From the NCBI GenBank assembly GCA_026169815.1, contig JAPFDT010000054.1, forward strand, positions 1 to 64,000: a stretch of 64,000 nucleotides of DNA, in the 5' to 3' direction. The notes beneath the pieces are model-generated. The model saw only the letters and a program-made list of their open reading frames with translations. It ran no database searches and was not told the origin of the DNA. Origin of the DNA: Pseudogracilibacillus sp. GTDB taxonomy: Bacteria; Bacillota; Bacilli; Bacillales; Amphibacillaceae. Positions within the stretch are counted from its first letter, which is position 1. Each line of letters begins with the position of its first letter. Made by a program: the position numbers and the translations under genes. Of this stretch, positions 25,981 to 35,331 are shown in pieces.

Positions 25981-27370
25981 CTTCGTCACCTCTTTCTTCA
26001 TCAAAAGGATCTTGTGCGATTTCAGGTACTAAGTCATCGTGATTTTCTTTTCTAATATGTTTCACAAATAAATAAATCGTAATGCCTCCTAAGATAGCAT
26101 AGATTGAGTTAAACGCAATGAGTGAAAACAACATTTCATTTGGCGTGACAGATGGTGAAATCGCATCTGACGTTTTCAGTAAGCCAAATACTGCCCATGG
26201 TTGTCTTCCCATTTCAGTTAAAATCCAACCAGCAGTGTTGGCGATAAATGGTAATACTATTCCAAATGTCATTAATTTCAAATACCATTTTTTATTTTCT
26301 AATCCATCTTTTCTCGACATGTACCAGCCGTATAGTCCTAATAGAGCCATAACTCCGCCAATACCTGTCATAACACGGAATACCCAGAATAATAAGGTTA
26401 CATTTGGTATATAATTTCCTGGTCCGTATTTGTCTTCATACATTTCTTGCAGTCCATTAATTCCTTCTAAAGATCCTTCAAATTGGTTAAATGAAAGGAA
26501 ACTTAATAGCAATGGAATTTGCACTTCAAACGTATTTTCTTTTGCCGCTTCATCAATTGCCGCAACAACAGTAAATGGAGCAGGGTCATCACTATCTTCC
26601 CATAACGCTTCAGCTGCAGCCATTTTCATTGGTTGAGCATTAACTAAATACTGTGCTTGCCAGTGACCAGTAAACATAATGATCAATGATGATGCAAGTC
26701 CGATAATAATTGATATTCTAAATGATCGCTTAAATAAATCTAAATCATGCTTTCTAGCAATCTTCCATGCACTAATACCTGCGATAACAAATGATCCTGT
26801 TGCAAGTGATGTAAACAATACGTGTGGAAACTGTGCCCATAAATGCGGGTTAGTTAAAATCGCTAAAAAGTCATTCATTTGTGCGCGACCATCAACAAAT
26901 TCATATCCAACAGGATTTTGCATAAATGAGTTTGCTGATAAAATCCAAAAAGCAGATAATAATGTACCAAAAGCAACGAGCCATACGGACATTAGGTGAA
27001 GTTTTTTCCCTAAACGATTCCAACCAAACACCCATATTCCGATAAAAGTAGACTCTAAGAAAAAGGCAAGTAGTCCTTCAATTGCTAATGATGGGCCAAA
27101 TACATCCCCAACAAAACGAGAGTAAGTAGACCAATTCATACCAAATTGGAATTCTTGAAATATCCCGGTTACTACCCCAACTGCGAAATTAATTAAAAAC
27201 AGTACAGCAAAAAACTTCGTCATCTTTTTGTATATTTTATTACCTTTTATGACGTATAACGTCTGCATGATAGCAATTGTAAATGCCATACCAATCGACA
27301 CTGGTACGAAAAAGTAGTGGAAAATAGTCGTCGAGGCAAATTGCAATCTTGCAATAATTATTGGATCCAT
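25970..27370 (-). CDS. cydA: Cytochrome bd oxidase subunit I
   Basis: 466 residues from the ATG at 27370 (M-DPIIIARLQFASTTIFHYFF); GAGGGG lies 11 nt upstream. Nine or so membrane helices carry the haem ligands: the first His in TIFHYFF, a His in the mid segment GHWQAQY or nearby, and a later Met. The quinol-binding loop (about 250-300) is short, as in Firmicutes. It oxidises menaquinol and reduces oxygen at the haem d site. It is the first gene of cydABCD, preceded by an inverted repeat and a cre-like site. Confidence 0.94.
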   Translation of the reverse strand: MDPIIIARLQFASTTIFHYFFVPVSIGMAFTIAIMQTLYVIKGNKIYKKMTKFFAVLFLINFAVGVVTGIFQEFQFGMNWSTYSRFVGDVFGPSLAIEGLLAFFLESTFIGIWVFGWNRLGKKLHLMSVWLVAFGTLLSAFWILSANSFMQNPVGYEFVDGRAQMNDFLAILTNPHLWAQFPHVLFTSLATGSFVIAGISAWKIARKHDLDLFKRSFRISIIIGLASSLIIMFTGHWQAQYLVNAQPMKMAAAEALWEDSDDPAPFTVVAAIDEAAKENTFEVQIPLLLSFLSFNQFEGSLEGINGLQEMYEDKYGPGNYIPNVTLLFWVFRVMTGIGGVMALLGLYGWYMSRKDGLENKKWYLKLMTFGIVLPFIANTAGWILTEMGRQPWAVFGLLKTSDAISPSVTPNEMLFSLIAFNSIYAILGGITIYLFVKHIRKENHDDLVPEIAQDPFDEERGDEVVS

Positions 27371-27434
27371 ATTTACTAACACCCCTCTGTAAATACTTTA
27401 AAAATTATCCCTATCTAAATCTACTAGTACATTA

Positions 27435-27533
27435 AATTATATACTACTTATGTTCTTTCTTAAGTTGTAATTATTACAAAGTGCGGAAGGTTTTATGACT
27501 GTTATATGACATACCCTTTTGTAAGCGTTTTAA
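27435..27533 (-). promoter_or_regulatory. Control region of cydABCD: -10 box, palindrome, cre-like site
   Basis: On the minus strand a TATAAT box lies near 27436-27443. TTGTAATTATTACAA at 27465-27479 is a 15-bp perfect palindrome upstream of the probable -35. TGTAAGCGTTTTAA at 27520-27533 resembles a cre site with one or two mismatches. In B. subtilis cyd is controlled by Rex, CcpA and ResD; which protein binds the palindrome here is not shown. The gap 27534-27798 holds nothing else I can recognise. Confidence 0.5.
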
Positions 27534-27798
27534 TCTAAATCTTCTTATTAGCCTTCATACTCTATCTATGTTAAAGGGGGATTTTTTCGTAATTTAAATA
27601 GTAAATTGTGCATAAGTCTAAACGGTCTTATTAATAATATTTAGGTATTCGGACAATGTTCTAAAACAGGTAATTAATATCACGATTGCCTATGGACTAA
27701 ACTCACTTTTTATTAGGAGTCTCGCATATTCTATTCGCTCATGTATTATATTTATTTTTTCCACATTAAAATTCGCATACCAATTATTTTTTATAAAC

Positions 27799-27839
27799 AA
27801 AAAGACGCTCATTATCATCATGATATTGAACGTCTTTTT
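27799..27839 (-). terminator. Intrinsic terminator
   Basis: A long imperfect hairpin with arms beginning AAAAAGACG and ending CGTCTTTTT, just after the 66-residue membrane protein gene. Confidence 0.75.
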
Positions 27840-27845
27840 GTAGTG

Positions 27846-28046
27846 TTAATCTTTAGATTGCTTTTCTTTACGATCTGTGGCAAATTTTTTACCAGCTAAA
27901 ACGATTAAAAACAACAACCAAGATGTCACAACATAATAAATTAATTTACCTGGTCCATCTATTTTGTCTAAAAAGAATGTCATTCCTAACCAAATAATGA
28001 GTACACCTAAAATTTGGTATAAATAAAATTTCAACCCTATTTCCAT
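27846..28046 (-). CDS. Small two-helix membrane protein, unknown
   Basis: 66 residues with AAGGATG before the ATG. Two hydrophobic helices (about 7-26 and 34-52) are separated by the short acidic loop LDKIDGPGK; the tail KKFATDRKEKQSKD is basic. I do not recognise a family. It is monocistronic with its own terminator, between cyd and rib. Confidence 0.65.
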   Translation of the reverse strand: MEIGLKFYLYQILGVLIIWLGMTFFLDKIDGPGKLIYYVVTSWLLFLIVLAGKKFATDRKEKQSKD

Positions 28047-28142
28047 TTTATTATCATCCTTATATTTATCAGTCTAACAATAATTTTAACTTAGTGTTAA
28101 AATAAGTCCAATATTTACAAGGATATTCAGAAGCTATTTCGA

Positions 28143-28607
28143 TTATCTTATTGCTTGCATTACATTTGCCATTTCTATTGCTGCACTTGCTGATTCTGCT
28201 CCTTTGTTTCCCGCTGTTGTTCCTGCTCGTTCAATAGCTTGTTCGATAGTGTCAGTTGTAAGCACTCCGAAAATGACCGGCTTCTTTGTTGCAAGACTTA
28301 CTTGTGCCACTCCTGAAGCGACTTCTTTACATACATAATCAAAGTGAGGGGTTGCACCACGAATGACTGCTCCTAATGTAATTATTGCATCAAAATCTTG
28401 TTCAGCTAACTCTTTAGCTATAAGAGGGATTTCAAAAGCTCCTGGAACCCAAGCTATTTTAATGTTTTCTTCTTTTACTCCGTGCGATTTCAACGTACCA
28501 AGTGCTCCGTCTAATAAATTTCGTGTTACTAAATCATTAAATCTACCAATGACAATTGCAATTTTTAAATTTGTTCCGATCATTTGACCTGTTATTTCTT
28601 TGATCAT
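28143..28607 (-). CDS. ribH: 6,7-dimethyl-8-ribityllumazine synthase
   Basis: 154 residues, the usual size. Condenses the ribityl-aminopyrimidine with dihydroxybutanone phosphate to make the lumazine that RibE uses. Landmarks are [16 protein letters not shown] near residue 20, [15 protein letters not shown] (about 53-67) and [15 protein letters not shown] (about 79-93). The conserved His lies in PHFDYV. It is the last gene of ribD-ribE-ribBA-ribH; no ribT follows. A weak AT-rich hairpin at 28083-28103 may terminate the operon. Confidence 0.95.
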   Translation of the reverse strand: MIKEITGQMIGTNLKIAIVIGRFNDLVTRNLLDGALGTLKSHGVKEENIKIAWVPGAFEIPLIAKELAEQDFDAIITLGAVIRGATPHFDYVCKEVASGVAQVSLATKKPVIFGVLTTDTIEQAIERAGTTAGNKGAESASAAIEMANVMQAIR

Positions 28608-28622
28608 TTTTTTCCCTCCTAT

Positions 28623-29819
28623 TTAATTAGTTGCCAATTCATGTCCCATTTTTATCCGTTTTGTTTCCATATAATGCTGATTTTCATCTCTAGTAGGTAC
28701 TTCAATAGCTAAACGTTTTGCTATCGTAATACCATTCTTCTCAAGTTCTTTTAATTTTTTTGGATTATTCGTCAGAAGTTGGACTTGATTAACCCCTAAA
28801 TCTTTTAATATTTGTGCACAAACGTAATATTCTCGCTCATCATCTGCAAATCCAAGTGCCTCATTTGCTTCAACTGTATCTAATCCACTATCCTGTAATT
28901 TATATGCCTTTAATTTGTTCAATAAGCCAATTCCTCGACCTTCTTGACGCATATAAATAAGGACGCCACTACCTTTTTCAGCTATCGTTTGTAAGGCTGA
29001 TTCTAATTGTGGACCACAATCACAGCGGTACGAACCAAACATATCGCCAGTTAAACATTCAGAGTGAATTCGTACAATAGTTGCATCATCTGGAGATATT
29101 TCTCCTTTTACTAAAGCAAGATGCTCTTGCTGCTCTAGTGGGTGTTTATAACCGAAAACTTTAAATGTACCATATTTTGTTGGCAATTTAGTTTCTACAT
29201 CTCGCGTTATGTGTAATTCATGTCGTTTGCGATACGCTTGTAATGCTTCTATTGTAATGATTTTTAAAGCAAACTGTTTAGCGATTTTTTGTAATGATGG
29301 TAAACGGGCCATTGTTCCATCTGCATTCATAATTTCACATATTGTAGCAGACGGATAAGCATGACACAGCTTCGCCAAATCGACCGCTGCTTCAGTATGC
29401 CCTGGTCGTTCCAATACCCCACCCTGTTTGGCAATGAGCGGAAACACATGCCCCGGACGTTTAAAGTCTTCTGCTTTAGTTTCTTCTTTAGTTAGTTGAA
29501 CAATCGTTTCTGCTCGTTCCTGAGCGCTTATTCCAGTCGTTGTATTCTTATAATCAACACTAACTGTAAAAGCCGTGCCATAGGGGTCCGTATTATTTTG
29601 TGCCATTAAAGGTAACTGTAATTTATCCGCTAAAGATTCGGTAATTGCTGTACAAACTAATCCTTTTCCATATGTAACCATAAAATTGATTACCTCAGCT
29701 GTCATGTTATCTGATAACGCAACAAAATCCCCTTCATTTTCTCTATCTTCATCATCGACAACGATAATCGGTTTACCCAATTTCAATTCAGTTATCGCTT
29801 CTTCTATTGAATCAAACAT
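28623..29819 (-). CDS. ribBA: Bifunctional DHBP synthase / GTP cyclohydrolase II
   Basis: 398 residues. Residues 1-200 are dihydroxybutanone-phosphate synthase ([14 protein letters not shown] near residue 20; [12 protein letters not shown]). Residues 201-398 are GTP cyclohydrolase II ([18 protein letters not shown] with the zinc cysteines; [10 protein letters not shown]). It supplies both entry substrates of riboflavin synthesis. The start overlaps the end of ribE by 8 nt. The fusion is usual in Bacilli, where the gene is also called ribA or ribAB. Confidence 0.96.
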   Translation of the reverse strand: MFDSIEEAITELKLGKPIIVVDDEDRENEGDFVALSDNMTAEVINFMVTYGKGLVCTAITESLADKLQLPLMAQNNTDPYGTAFTVSVDYKNTTTGISAQERAETIVQLTKEETKAEDFKRPGHVFPLIAKQGGVLERPGHTEAAVDLAKLCHAYPSATICEIMNADGTMARLPSLQKIAKQFALKIITIEALQAYRKRHELHITRDVETKLPTKYGTFKVFGYKHPLEQQEHLALVKGEISPDDATIVRIHSECLTGDMFGSYRCDCGPQLESALQTIAEKGSGVLIYMRQEGRGIGLLNKLKAYKLQDSGLDTVEANEALGFADDEREYYVCAQILKDLGVNQVQLLTNNPKKLKELEKNGITIAKRLAIEVPTRDENQHYMETKRIKMGHELATN

Positions 29820-30423
29820 ACTTTTTCCACCCTTCTACTTGTTTTTGTACGAGTTTTGCTAAGACATCACATTCAACGTTCACGATATTTCCGACTGATT
29901 TCTCTCCTAAAGTTGTCATAGAAAGAGTATGCGGAATTAACGAAATCGTAATCGATTGCTCGTCATTATCTACAGAAAAAATAGTTAAACTAATACCGTC
30001 AATAGTTACAGAACCTTGTTTAATAAAAAGCTCCATTTCGTTGTTAGGTATTTTAATATCGAAATAAACAGCATTTTCTATCTGTTCTTTTCTAGTAATC
30101 TCCCCTGTAAAATCTACATGACCTGTTACAAAATGCCCGCCAAAACGTCCATCTATAGGCATTGCCCTTTCTAAATTGACATTCCTACCAATTTCAGCAG
30201 TAGAAAGTGATGTTGCTTTCATTGTTTCTGGCATGACATCAACATGAAAAGTTGATGCTGTAAATGATGTGACAGTTAAACAAATACCATTAATTGCTAT
30301 ACTGTCGCCCACTTTTATATCACTTAATACTTTTTCAGCTATTATCTCTAATTGGATTGCCTGTTTTGAAATTGGTGTTATATTTTTTATTGCACCTTTT
30401 TCTTCTACAATTCCTGTAAACAT
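29812..30423 (-). CDS. ribE: Riboflavin synthase alpha subunit
   Basis: 203 residues made of two homologous lumazine-binding domains, the first starting [12 protein letters not shown] and the second near [17 protein letters not shown]. It dismutates two lumazines to riboflavin. The ATG directly follows the ribD stop codon (TAAATG), so the two are translationally coupled. The MFTGI N-terminus is needed for catalysis in the family and is intact. Confidence 0.95.
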   Translation of the reverse strand: MFTGIVEEKGAIKNITPISKQAIQLEIIAEKVLSDIKVGDSIAINGICLTVTSFTASTFHVDVMPETMKATSLSTAEIGRNVNLERAMPIDGRFGGHFVTGHVDFTGEITRKEQIENAVYFDIKIPNNEMELFIKQGSVTIDGISLTIFSVDNDEQSITISLIPHTLSMTTLGEKSVGNIVNVECDVLAKLVQKQVEGWKKYV

Positions 30424-31512
30424 TTAGTTATCCTCCTTTGTTGCGATTACTTTCATGTCGTTCCCTAGTTTTTCGATACTTTTTATATTCAGGTTTAAAG
30501 CTTCAGCAATCTTTGTCATACCTTCGCCGCCAATTGGTGTTTTTGCATGTTGACCACCGATTATTTTCGGAGCAATATAACAAAGAAATGTTTGAATATA
30601 ACCTGCTTTTAAAAATGACCCATGTACTGACGCTCCGCCTTCTACAAACAGCGAAGTAATCTCATGTTGTCCTAAATAATGTAATACTTCGTGTACATCT
30701 ATTTCGGCTTCCGGCAATTGAACAATCTCAACTTGTTCGTATGCTGTAAATGGAATGATCCGCTCTTTTGCTACACTGTTACTAACAAAAATCCATGTAG
30801 GTGATTGTCCATCTGTCACTACATTTGCATTTTGTGGAGTACGTAAATGCGTATCTAAAATAATCCGAACTGGATTTCTACCATGTTGTAAACGCGTCGT
30901 TAAATGGGGATCATCCGCTAAAACAGTTCCAACTCCAACTAAAATAGCATCATGTAAATGACGATAACGATGCACATCCTCTCTAGCTTGTTCACCTGTA
31001 ATCCACTTACTATCGCCAGATTCAGTTGCCGTTTTACCATCTAACGTCATGGCTGTTTTTAACGTCACATACGGTAATTTATCATTTATATAATGAAAAA
31101 ATTGCTCGTACAATTCATTCGCTCTTTCAACCAAAACATTTTCTTCTACGGCTATATTTGCAACCCGCAACCTGTTAATTCCTTTTCCTGCAACTTGGTG
31201 ATGTTGATCGATACTGGCGATAACAACACGTTGCAATTTCGCTTGAATAATTCGTTCGACACATGGTGGTGTTTTGCCTGTATGACTACAAGGCTCGAGT
31301 GTGACATACATCGTTGCATTTTCTGCTGCTTTACCTGCCATCTTTAAGGCAATTACTTCTGCATGATCTTGCCCGCTTTTCAGATGAGCACCTACACCAA
31401 TAATCGCGCCATTTTTTACAATAACAGTTCCAACAGGGGGATTGGGAGATGTTTGACCTTGAACACTTTCAGCTAACTGTAAGGCAATATTCATATAATA
31501 TTCATCCATCAT
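30424..31512 (-). CDS. ribD: Bifunctional riboflavin deaminase/reductase
   Basis: 362 residues from the ATG at 31512, which has GGAGG 8 nt upstream. A GTG at 31521 overlaps that site and is unlikely as the start. The N-terminal zinc deaminase has HAEVIAL (about 50) and EPCSHTGKTPPC. The C-terminal reductase begins near TLKTAMTLDGK and ends with FVEGGASVHGSFL. It deaminates the pyrimidine and reduces the ribose side chain. It is the first gene of the operon, under an FMN riboswitch. Confidence 0.95.
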   Translation of the reverse strand: MMDEYYMNIALQLAESVQGQTSPNPPVGTVIVKNGAIIGVGAHLKSGQDHAEVIALKMAGKAAENATMYVTLEPCSHTGKTPPCVERIIQAKLQRVVIASIDQHHQVAGKGINRLRVANIAVEENVLVERANELYEQFFHYINDKLPYVTLKTAMTLDGKTATESGDSKWITGEQAREDVHRYRHLHDAILVGVGTVLADDPHLTTRLQHGRNPVRIILDTHLRTPQNANVVTDGQSPTWIFVSNSVAKERIIPFTAYEQVEIVQLPEAEIDVHEVLHYLGQHEITSLFVEGGASVHGSFLKAGYIQTFLCYIAPKIIGGQHAKTPIGGEGMTKIAEALNLNIKSIEKLGNDMKVIATKEDN

Positions 31513-31555
31513 AGCGCTCACCTCCCTCCCTATTTTTTAAAATAAAACATAAAAA

Positions 31556-31586
31556 AACCTCTGAATAATTTCATTACTCAGAGGTT
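31556..31586 (-). terminator. Riboswitch-linked terminator before ribD
   Basis: A stem between AACCTCTGA and TCAGAGGTT arms (31556-31586), followed on the minus strand by TTTTTT. It lies between the FMN aptamer and ribD, so it is the likely expression platform. Confidence 0.85.
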
Positions 31587-31714
31587 AAAATCCAAATTAG
31601 TTTCATTAAACAAATAAACGTCTCCAAATTAAACCTATGCCATCTATATACGTGTCCCTTATAAAGGCACAACAAAAAATAGTCATACGTATCTTACGTT
31701 TACTCGTTTAATTA

Positions 31715-31862
31715 CTCTTCTCCCATCCAGACTTTAACTGTCGGCTCTGGAGTTACACCAGATCAGCCATGTTATGCAAGCACAACACAGGTCACGGGCT
31801 TAAGGATAAATCACTATCCTTTTTACCGTCGATTGGGAATTTCACCCGACCCCCGAAGAATA
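31715..31862 (-). ncRNA. FMN riboswitch (RFN element)
   Basis: On the minus strand the element runs from TTCTTCGGGG through GGGTGAAATTCCC, ATCGACGGTA, AAGCCCGTGA, and CTCCAGAGCCGACAGT to GGATGGGAGAAGAG. These blocks and their order match the conserved RFN aptamer. It controls ribD-ribE-ribBA-ribH by terminating transcription when FMN is bound. Confidence 0.97.
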
Positions 31863-31951
31863 ATTGTTCATATGTTATTGTATGTTTATACTTTAGCTGA
31901 AGTATTTTAAATTAGCAAGTATTATTATAATATTTTCACTATATTTATAAT

Positions 31952-32158
31952 TTAATAATCATATTCTCTACACCGCCTGTGACTTTGACAAGGATGTTCA
32001 TATGGTCTACATCTATCATAATGATCATGTCTATTTCCTCTATCTCGACAAGGTTTCATTTCATAACAATGTCTCCAATGATCTCGTTGCTTACATTTGT
32101 TACAACGACATCTTCTTTTAAAGCAATCCCAACGCGAAAAAACATCTCGACAATACAC
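31952..32158 (-). CDS. Cys/His/Arg-rich small protein
   Basis: 68 residues from a GTG with AGGAGG 8 nt upstream, which supports translation. It has eleven cysteines and many His, Arg, Asp and Tyr residues in repeats such as RRCRCNKCKQ and DHYDRCRPYEHPC. No signal peptide or membrane segment is present. The composition suggests a metal-binding or disulfide-crosslinked protein, for example a spore-coat component, but no family is recognised. An opposite-strand open frame over it lacks a ribosome binding site. Confidence 0.65.
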   Translation of the reverse strand: MYCRDVFSRWDCFKRRCRCNKCKQRDHWRHCYEMKPCRDRGNRHDHYDRCRPYEHPCQSHRRCREYDY

Positions 32159-32251
32159 GTCATTACCCTCCTTATATTCTATTAAGGTAATAAACCCTTA
32201 GTACAATATATGGATAAATGATAATACTGACTGTTCATACATAACGAATTT

Positions 32252-32299
32252 AAAAAACCTCCCTTCTCATTATAGTAAAATAAGAAAAGGAAGGTTTTT
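32252..32299 (-). terminator. Intrinsic terminator
   Basis: Arms AAAAAACCTCCCTTCTCAT and AAGAAAAGGAAGGTTTTT pair with small mismatches. It follows the thioredoxin-like gene. Confidence 0.82.
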
Positions 32300-32342
32300 A
32301 TGAAATTGAGTTTTCGTTCGAAATAAATTGACTTTAAATAAA

Positions 32343-32882
32343 TTAATCCATTTCAGCGAACTTCTGAACCATTAGTTCATAATTCAATGGACCGACCGCC
32401 ACATCATGGATGGTGCCATCTTTATTAATTAAATAAGAAGTTGGTAATGAATGAGCCTTATATAAATAAGCAACACTTGAAGCATCATCTACTAAAATTG
32501 GGAAGCTAATCTCATACTCGTCTAAGAAATCTTTTACGCCTGTCATACTTTGTTCTTCACTAATTAAGTTAACACCTAAAATCGCAATATCGTCACCTGC
32601 ATCATTTTCATAAAACTTTTGCATATCTGGCATTTCAGCACGACATGGTGGACACCAAGTTGCCCAGAAGTTTAATAACACCTTTTGACCTTGATAATCA
32701 GCTAGTTTTACTTCTTCGCCTTCTAATGTTTCAATTGTAAATCCTGGTGCTTTATCTCCTCGGTCTAGTCCAACACTATCAGATGGCGATAAGTTTTCCG
32801 GGGCATCATCACTACTAGCAAAGTCAAAAACAGCCCACCCGACTACTCCTAAAACAATAATTCCAATAATCCACTTCTTCAT
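32343..32882 (-). CDS. Membrane-anchored thioredoxin-like protein (TlpA/ResA type)
   Basis: 179 residues. An N-terminal helix (about 3-20) anchors it outside the membrane. The redoxin domain has the active site WATWCPPCRAE (CPPC near 75-79) and the cis-Pro in SLPTSYLI (about 145). Such proteins reduce disulfides, for example in cytochrome c maturation or spore formation. It lies 33 nt downstream of a multi-helix membrane protein gene on the same strand. No ccd, res or cytochrome c gene is nearby, so the partner is unknown. Confidence 0.87.
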   Translation of the reverse strand: MKKWIIGIIVLGVVGWAVFDFASSDDAPENLSPSDSVGLDRGDKAPGFTIETLEGEEVKLADYQGQKVLLNFWATWCPPCRAEMPDMQKFYENDAGDDIAILGVNLISEEQSMTGVKDFLDEYEISFPILVDDASSVAYLYKAHSLPTSYLINKDGTIHDVAVGPLNYELMVQKFAEMD

Positions 32883-32915
32883 TCTTTTCCTCCATTATTT
32901 TATTTATAATATTTT

Positions 32916-33557
32916 TTAATTTGTTATACGTTTTTTTAATAAAAGCACTAAAGTTCCGATTATAATAATAATAAAATAAAGCGGATGTAACATATATTCA
33001 TAAACAACTGTATAGCCAAATACAATATTAAATACGATGTGCGCCACACTATATAGTACGACAATAAGTGAGGCCAATCGTTCATGAAGCCATTTATCTT
33101 GTAATCCAATATATAATAGTAATAAAACAGTGACAACTAAAAAATTTGGTAACGTATGATTACCTCCAACCTTTATTAACTGAAGGAATTCATACAGAAA
33201 ACTCGTCGCTAGAAATACCGGAATTAGTGTAGTAACTAACTCATTTACTTGTAAATCCTTACGGTATTTGTGATATATTATTTGCGCAACGATAAATACG
33301 CTCGCTATATAAACAGATTTTGAATCACTTGGATACGCCAATACCGCAAATGGATCTTCAATAAAAATTGATATATGTACAATGATTTTGGCTGCCCAAA
33401 TAAACAAGATAAAGTTAATCGTATAAGATAAAAACTTATCTATTTGCTGTTTTTTTGTTTGCTTATCTGCTTGATTCGTAACATAAAAAAAGCCAATCCC
33501 TATAATAAAACTAACAACTAAAATTCCAATTTTAAGCAGTATCGTCGTAGAAGGCAA
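32916..33557 (-). CDS. Multi-spanning membrane protein, unknown
   Basis: 213 residues from the TTG at 33557 (M-PSTTILLKIGI), with AGGAGG 9 nt upstream. Upstream in-frame codons are open but lack a ribosome binding site. Six or seven hydrophobic helices are visible, with the charged loop TNQADKQTKKQQIDKF after the first. There are no cysteines in conserved pairs, so it is not a CcdA-type electron carrier. It is paired with the TlpA-like gene, which suggests a shared extracytoplasmic task. Confidence 0.72.
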   Translation of the reverse strand: MPSTTILLKIGILVVSFIIGIGFFYVTNQADKQTKKQQIDKFLSYTINFILFIWAAKIIVHISIFIEDPFAVLAYPSDSKSVYIASVFIVAQIIYHKYRKDLQVNELVTTLIPVFLATSFLYEFLQLIKVGGNHTLPNFLVVTVLLLLYIGLQDKWLHERLASLIVVLYSVAHIVFNIVFGYTVVYEYMLHPLYFIIIIIGTLVLLLKKRITN

Positions 33558-33795
33558 CGTGTATTTCCTCCTAAATAATAAAGTTACATGACTATTATAC
33601 ATGAGAACGAATAATTGCGAGTACAATTTGCTCATTGTCTATTTCGCGAAACGAGCAAAGATTCTTACCCAAGTTACTAAAACAGAGCAGAAACATTTTT
33701 TCTTATCATGTTTCATGTTTTCGCATGAGTGCTCATATCTCCCGACAAAGGCTCTTATTTTTAAAAATTTTAACGTTAAACAGTTTACTACATAT

Positions 33796-33832
33796 TAAAA
33801 ACCCTTTTAAACATTCGCTGTCTAAAAGGGTT
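33796..33832 (-). terminator. Intrinsic terminator of the acetyltransferase-like gene
   Basis: Arms AACCCTTTTA and TAAAAGGGTT pair around a 14-nt region, followed on the minus strand by TTTTAAT. It follows the gene ending at 33846. Confidence 0.75.
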
Positions 33833-33845
33833 ACATATTTATTAT

Positions 33846-34121
33846 CTACGCTCTTACATCATCAAAATCATTTGTTCTATCCATTTTTGCAACAACATAA
33901 GAACATTCTGGTTCAATCTTTAAATTATTTTCTCTTGCGTGTTCGATTAATTTGTTGAAGAGTTTCCCTGCAATACCTTGTCCACGTAGTTCATCTGAAA
34001 CATACGTATGATCCGCAATAATAGTATTTCCATCCGCGGGTTTAAACGTAATTTCTGCGATTGGGTTATTTTCATCTTCCCCAATGTAAAACTTATTATT
34101 ACCTGATTCAATATTCGCCAT
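33846..34121 (-). CDS. GCN5-related N-acetyltransferase-like protein (YjdJ type)
   Basis: 91 residues from the ATG at 34121 (M-ANIESGNNKFY) with AAAGGAGGAG upstream; a longer frame to 34157 is less likely. The short GNAT-like fold has the acetyl-CoA loop DELRGQGIAGKLF (about 50-62) and C-terminal IEPECSYVV. This matches the COG2388 group of small predicted acetyltransferases. The substrate is unknown. Confidence 0.83.
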   Translation of the reverse strand: MANIESGNNKFYIGEDENNPIAEITFKPADGNTIIADHTYVSDELRGQGIAGKLFNKLIEHARENNLKIEPECSYVVAKMDRTNDFDDVRA

Positions 34122-34169
34122 CGTTACTCCTCCTTTATTTCTCTCATCGTAACACATCTATTCATCTAG

Positions 34170-34931
34170 TTAAAAACGTTTTGTTTCATATTTTTTAAAA
34201 AATTGTAAGCACTTACTTACAATCAACTCTTTATCATGATCTATCGTTGCAACATGGTAACTATCTTCAAGTTTTACAAACTCTTTCTCATCACTTTGAA
34301 TATGATTATAAATGAGTTGAGAGTTTTCTGGTGGTACTACATGATCCACTTCAGAAGAAAAGATTAAAGCAGGCATTTTAATGATCGAAAGCTTTTCTTT
34401 CACTTCGTCCATCAACAGCAATAACTGTTCCATCGATTTAACAGGTGCTTGACGGTAAGCTAACTCTTTAATCCCTTCTTCTTTTATATCAGAACCAATT
34501 CCAGTAACGAAGCGCTCTTCTTGCTCAACGTAATCTTCATATGTCTTTTTAAATTCTGGCATCTCTATCGCTGCATTAATCGGTACGACTCCTGTAATAT
34601 CGTTATATTTTTCTGCTAAATGAAGTGCTAATGTGCCCCCCATCGATAAACCGACAACGAAAATATTATCACACTTTTCCTTTAACTCTGCATAAGCATC
34701 TTCTACATCGTGCATCCATTCAATGTATGTTCTTACTTCCATGTCTTGTGGAGCTGTACCATGTCCTGCTAGTCTTGGAGCTGACACTGTATAACCTGCA
34801 TCACGAAACTCTTCTCCTAAAAAGCGCATACTTTGTGTTGTTCCCGTAAAACCATGGATAAGCAATACTCCTGTTTCATTTCCCTGGTAATAAAACGGTG
34901 AGGCACATTGTAAGATTGAATATCTAGGCAT
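34170..34931 (-). CDS. Carboxylesterase (YvaK/Est30-like)
   Basis: 253 residues, alpha/beta hydrolase. Oxyanion segment LLIHGFTGT (about 23), nucleophile elbow GLSMGG (about 94-99), Asp in SSEVDHVVPPENS (about 200) and His in SYHVATIDHD (about 227). These match the Bacillus thermostable carboxylesterase family. Cytosolic; hydrolyses short-chain esters in characterised members. It follows csaA by 21 nt on the same strand and may share its transcript. Confidence 0.88.
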   Translation of the reverse strand: MPRYSILQCASPFYYQGNETGVLLIHGFTGTTQSMRFLGEEFRDAGYTVSAPRLAGHGTAPQDMEVRTYIEWMHDVEDAYAELKEKCDNIFVVGLSMGGTLALHLAEKYNDITGVVPINAAIEMPEFKKTYEDYVEQEERFVTGIGSDIKEEGIKELAYRQAPVKSMEQLLLLMDEVKEKLSIIKMPALIFSSEVDHVVPPENSQLIYNHIQSDEKEFVKLEDSYHVATIDHDKELIVSKCLQFFKKYETKRF

Positions 34932-34952
34932 AACCTTCCCCTCCTCTATATG

Positions 34953-35282
34953 TTATGAAATTTTCGTTCCATTTGCGACGTGTTCATCTGGTTGAAGTAA
35001 CACGACATCTTCTTCATCCGGCACACCGCCAAGGACGAGTACTTCTGATTTATATCGTGCAATAATCATTGGTGGCAAATTAACGACTGCCGCTACTTGA
35101 CGTCTAATTAAACTGTCAGGTTCATATCGTTTCGTTATTTGGGCAGATGATTGCTTCACACCAAGTTCACCAAAATCAATTTCTAACTTAATGGCAGGTT
35201 TTCTCGCTTCTGAAAACGGTTCTGCCTTAATAATTGTTCCAACACGCATATCTACTTTCATAAAATCATCAAATTGAATCAA
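34953..35282 (-). CDS. csaA: CsaA-like tRNA-binding-domain protein
   Basis: 109 residues, all one tRNA_bind OB-fold domain, starting MIQFDDFMKVDMRVGTI and including VKQSSAQITKRY, VAAVVNLPP and VLVLGGVPDE. In B. subtilis CsaA acts as a dimeric chaperone linked to protein export. Length and motifs match. It follows the M24 peptidase gene by about 50 nt on the same strand. Confidence 0.9.
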   Translation of the reverse strand: MIQFDDFMKVDMRVGTIIKAEPFSEARKPAIKLEIDFGELGVKQSSAQITKRYEPDSLIRRQVAAVVNLPPMIIARYKSEVLVLGGVPDEEDVVLLQPDEHVANGTKIS

Positions 35283-35331
35283 TAAAACCCCTCCTTAATA
35301 ATTGGCTAGCCATTAATCCTATTTAATAACT

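Noticed and set aside
27465-27479. Rex operator before cydA
   Set aside because: The palindrome lacks the GTGAA/TTCAC core of Rex sites, so I list it only as an unassigned operator.
31979-32185. Plus-strand frame over the Cys-rich gene
   Set aside because: The opposite strand has AGGAGG with correct spacing; this frame has none and is low-complexity Ile/Ser/Thr.
33601-33958. Two plus-strand frames between the membrane protein and acetyltransferase genes
   Set aside because: They overlap a clear terminator and each other, and have no ribosome binding site.
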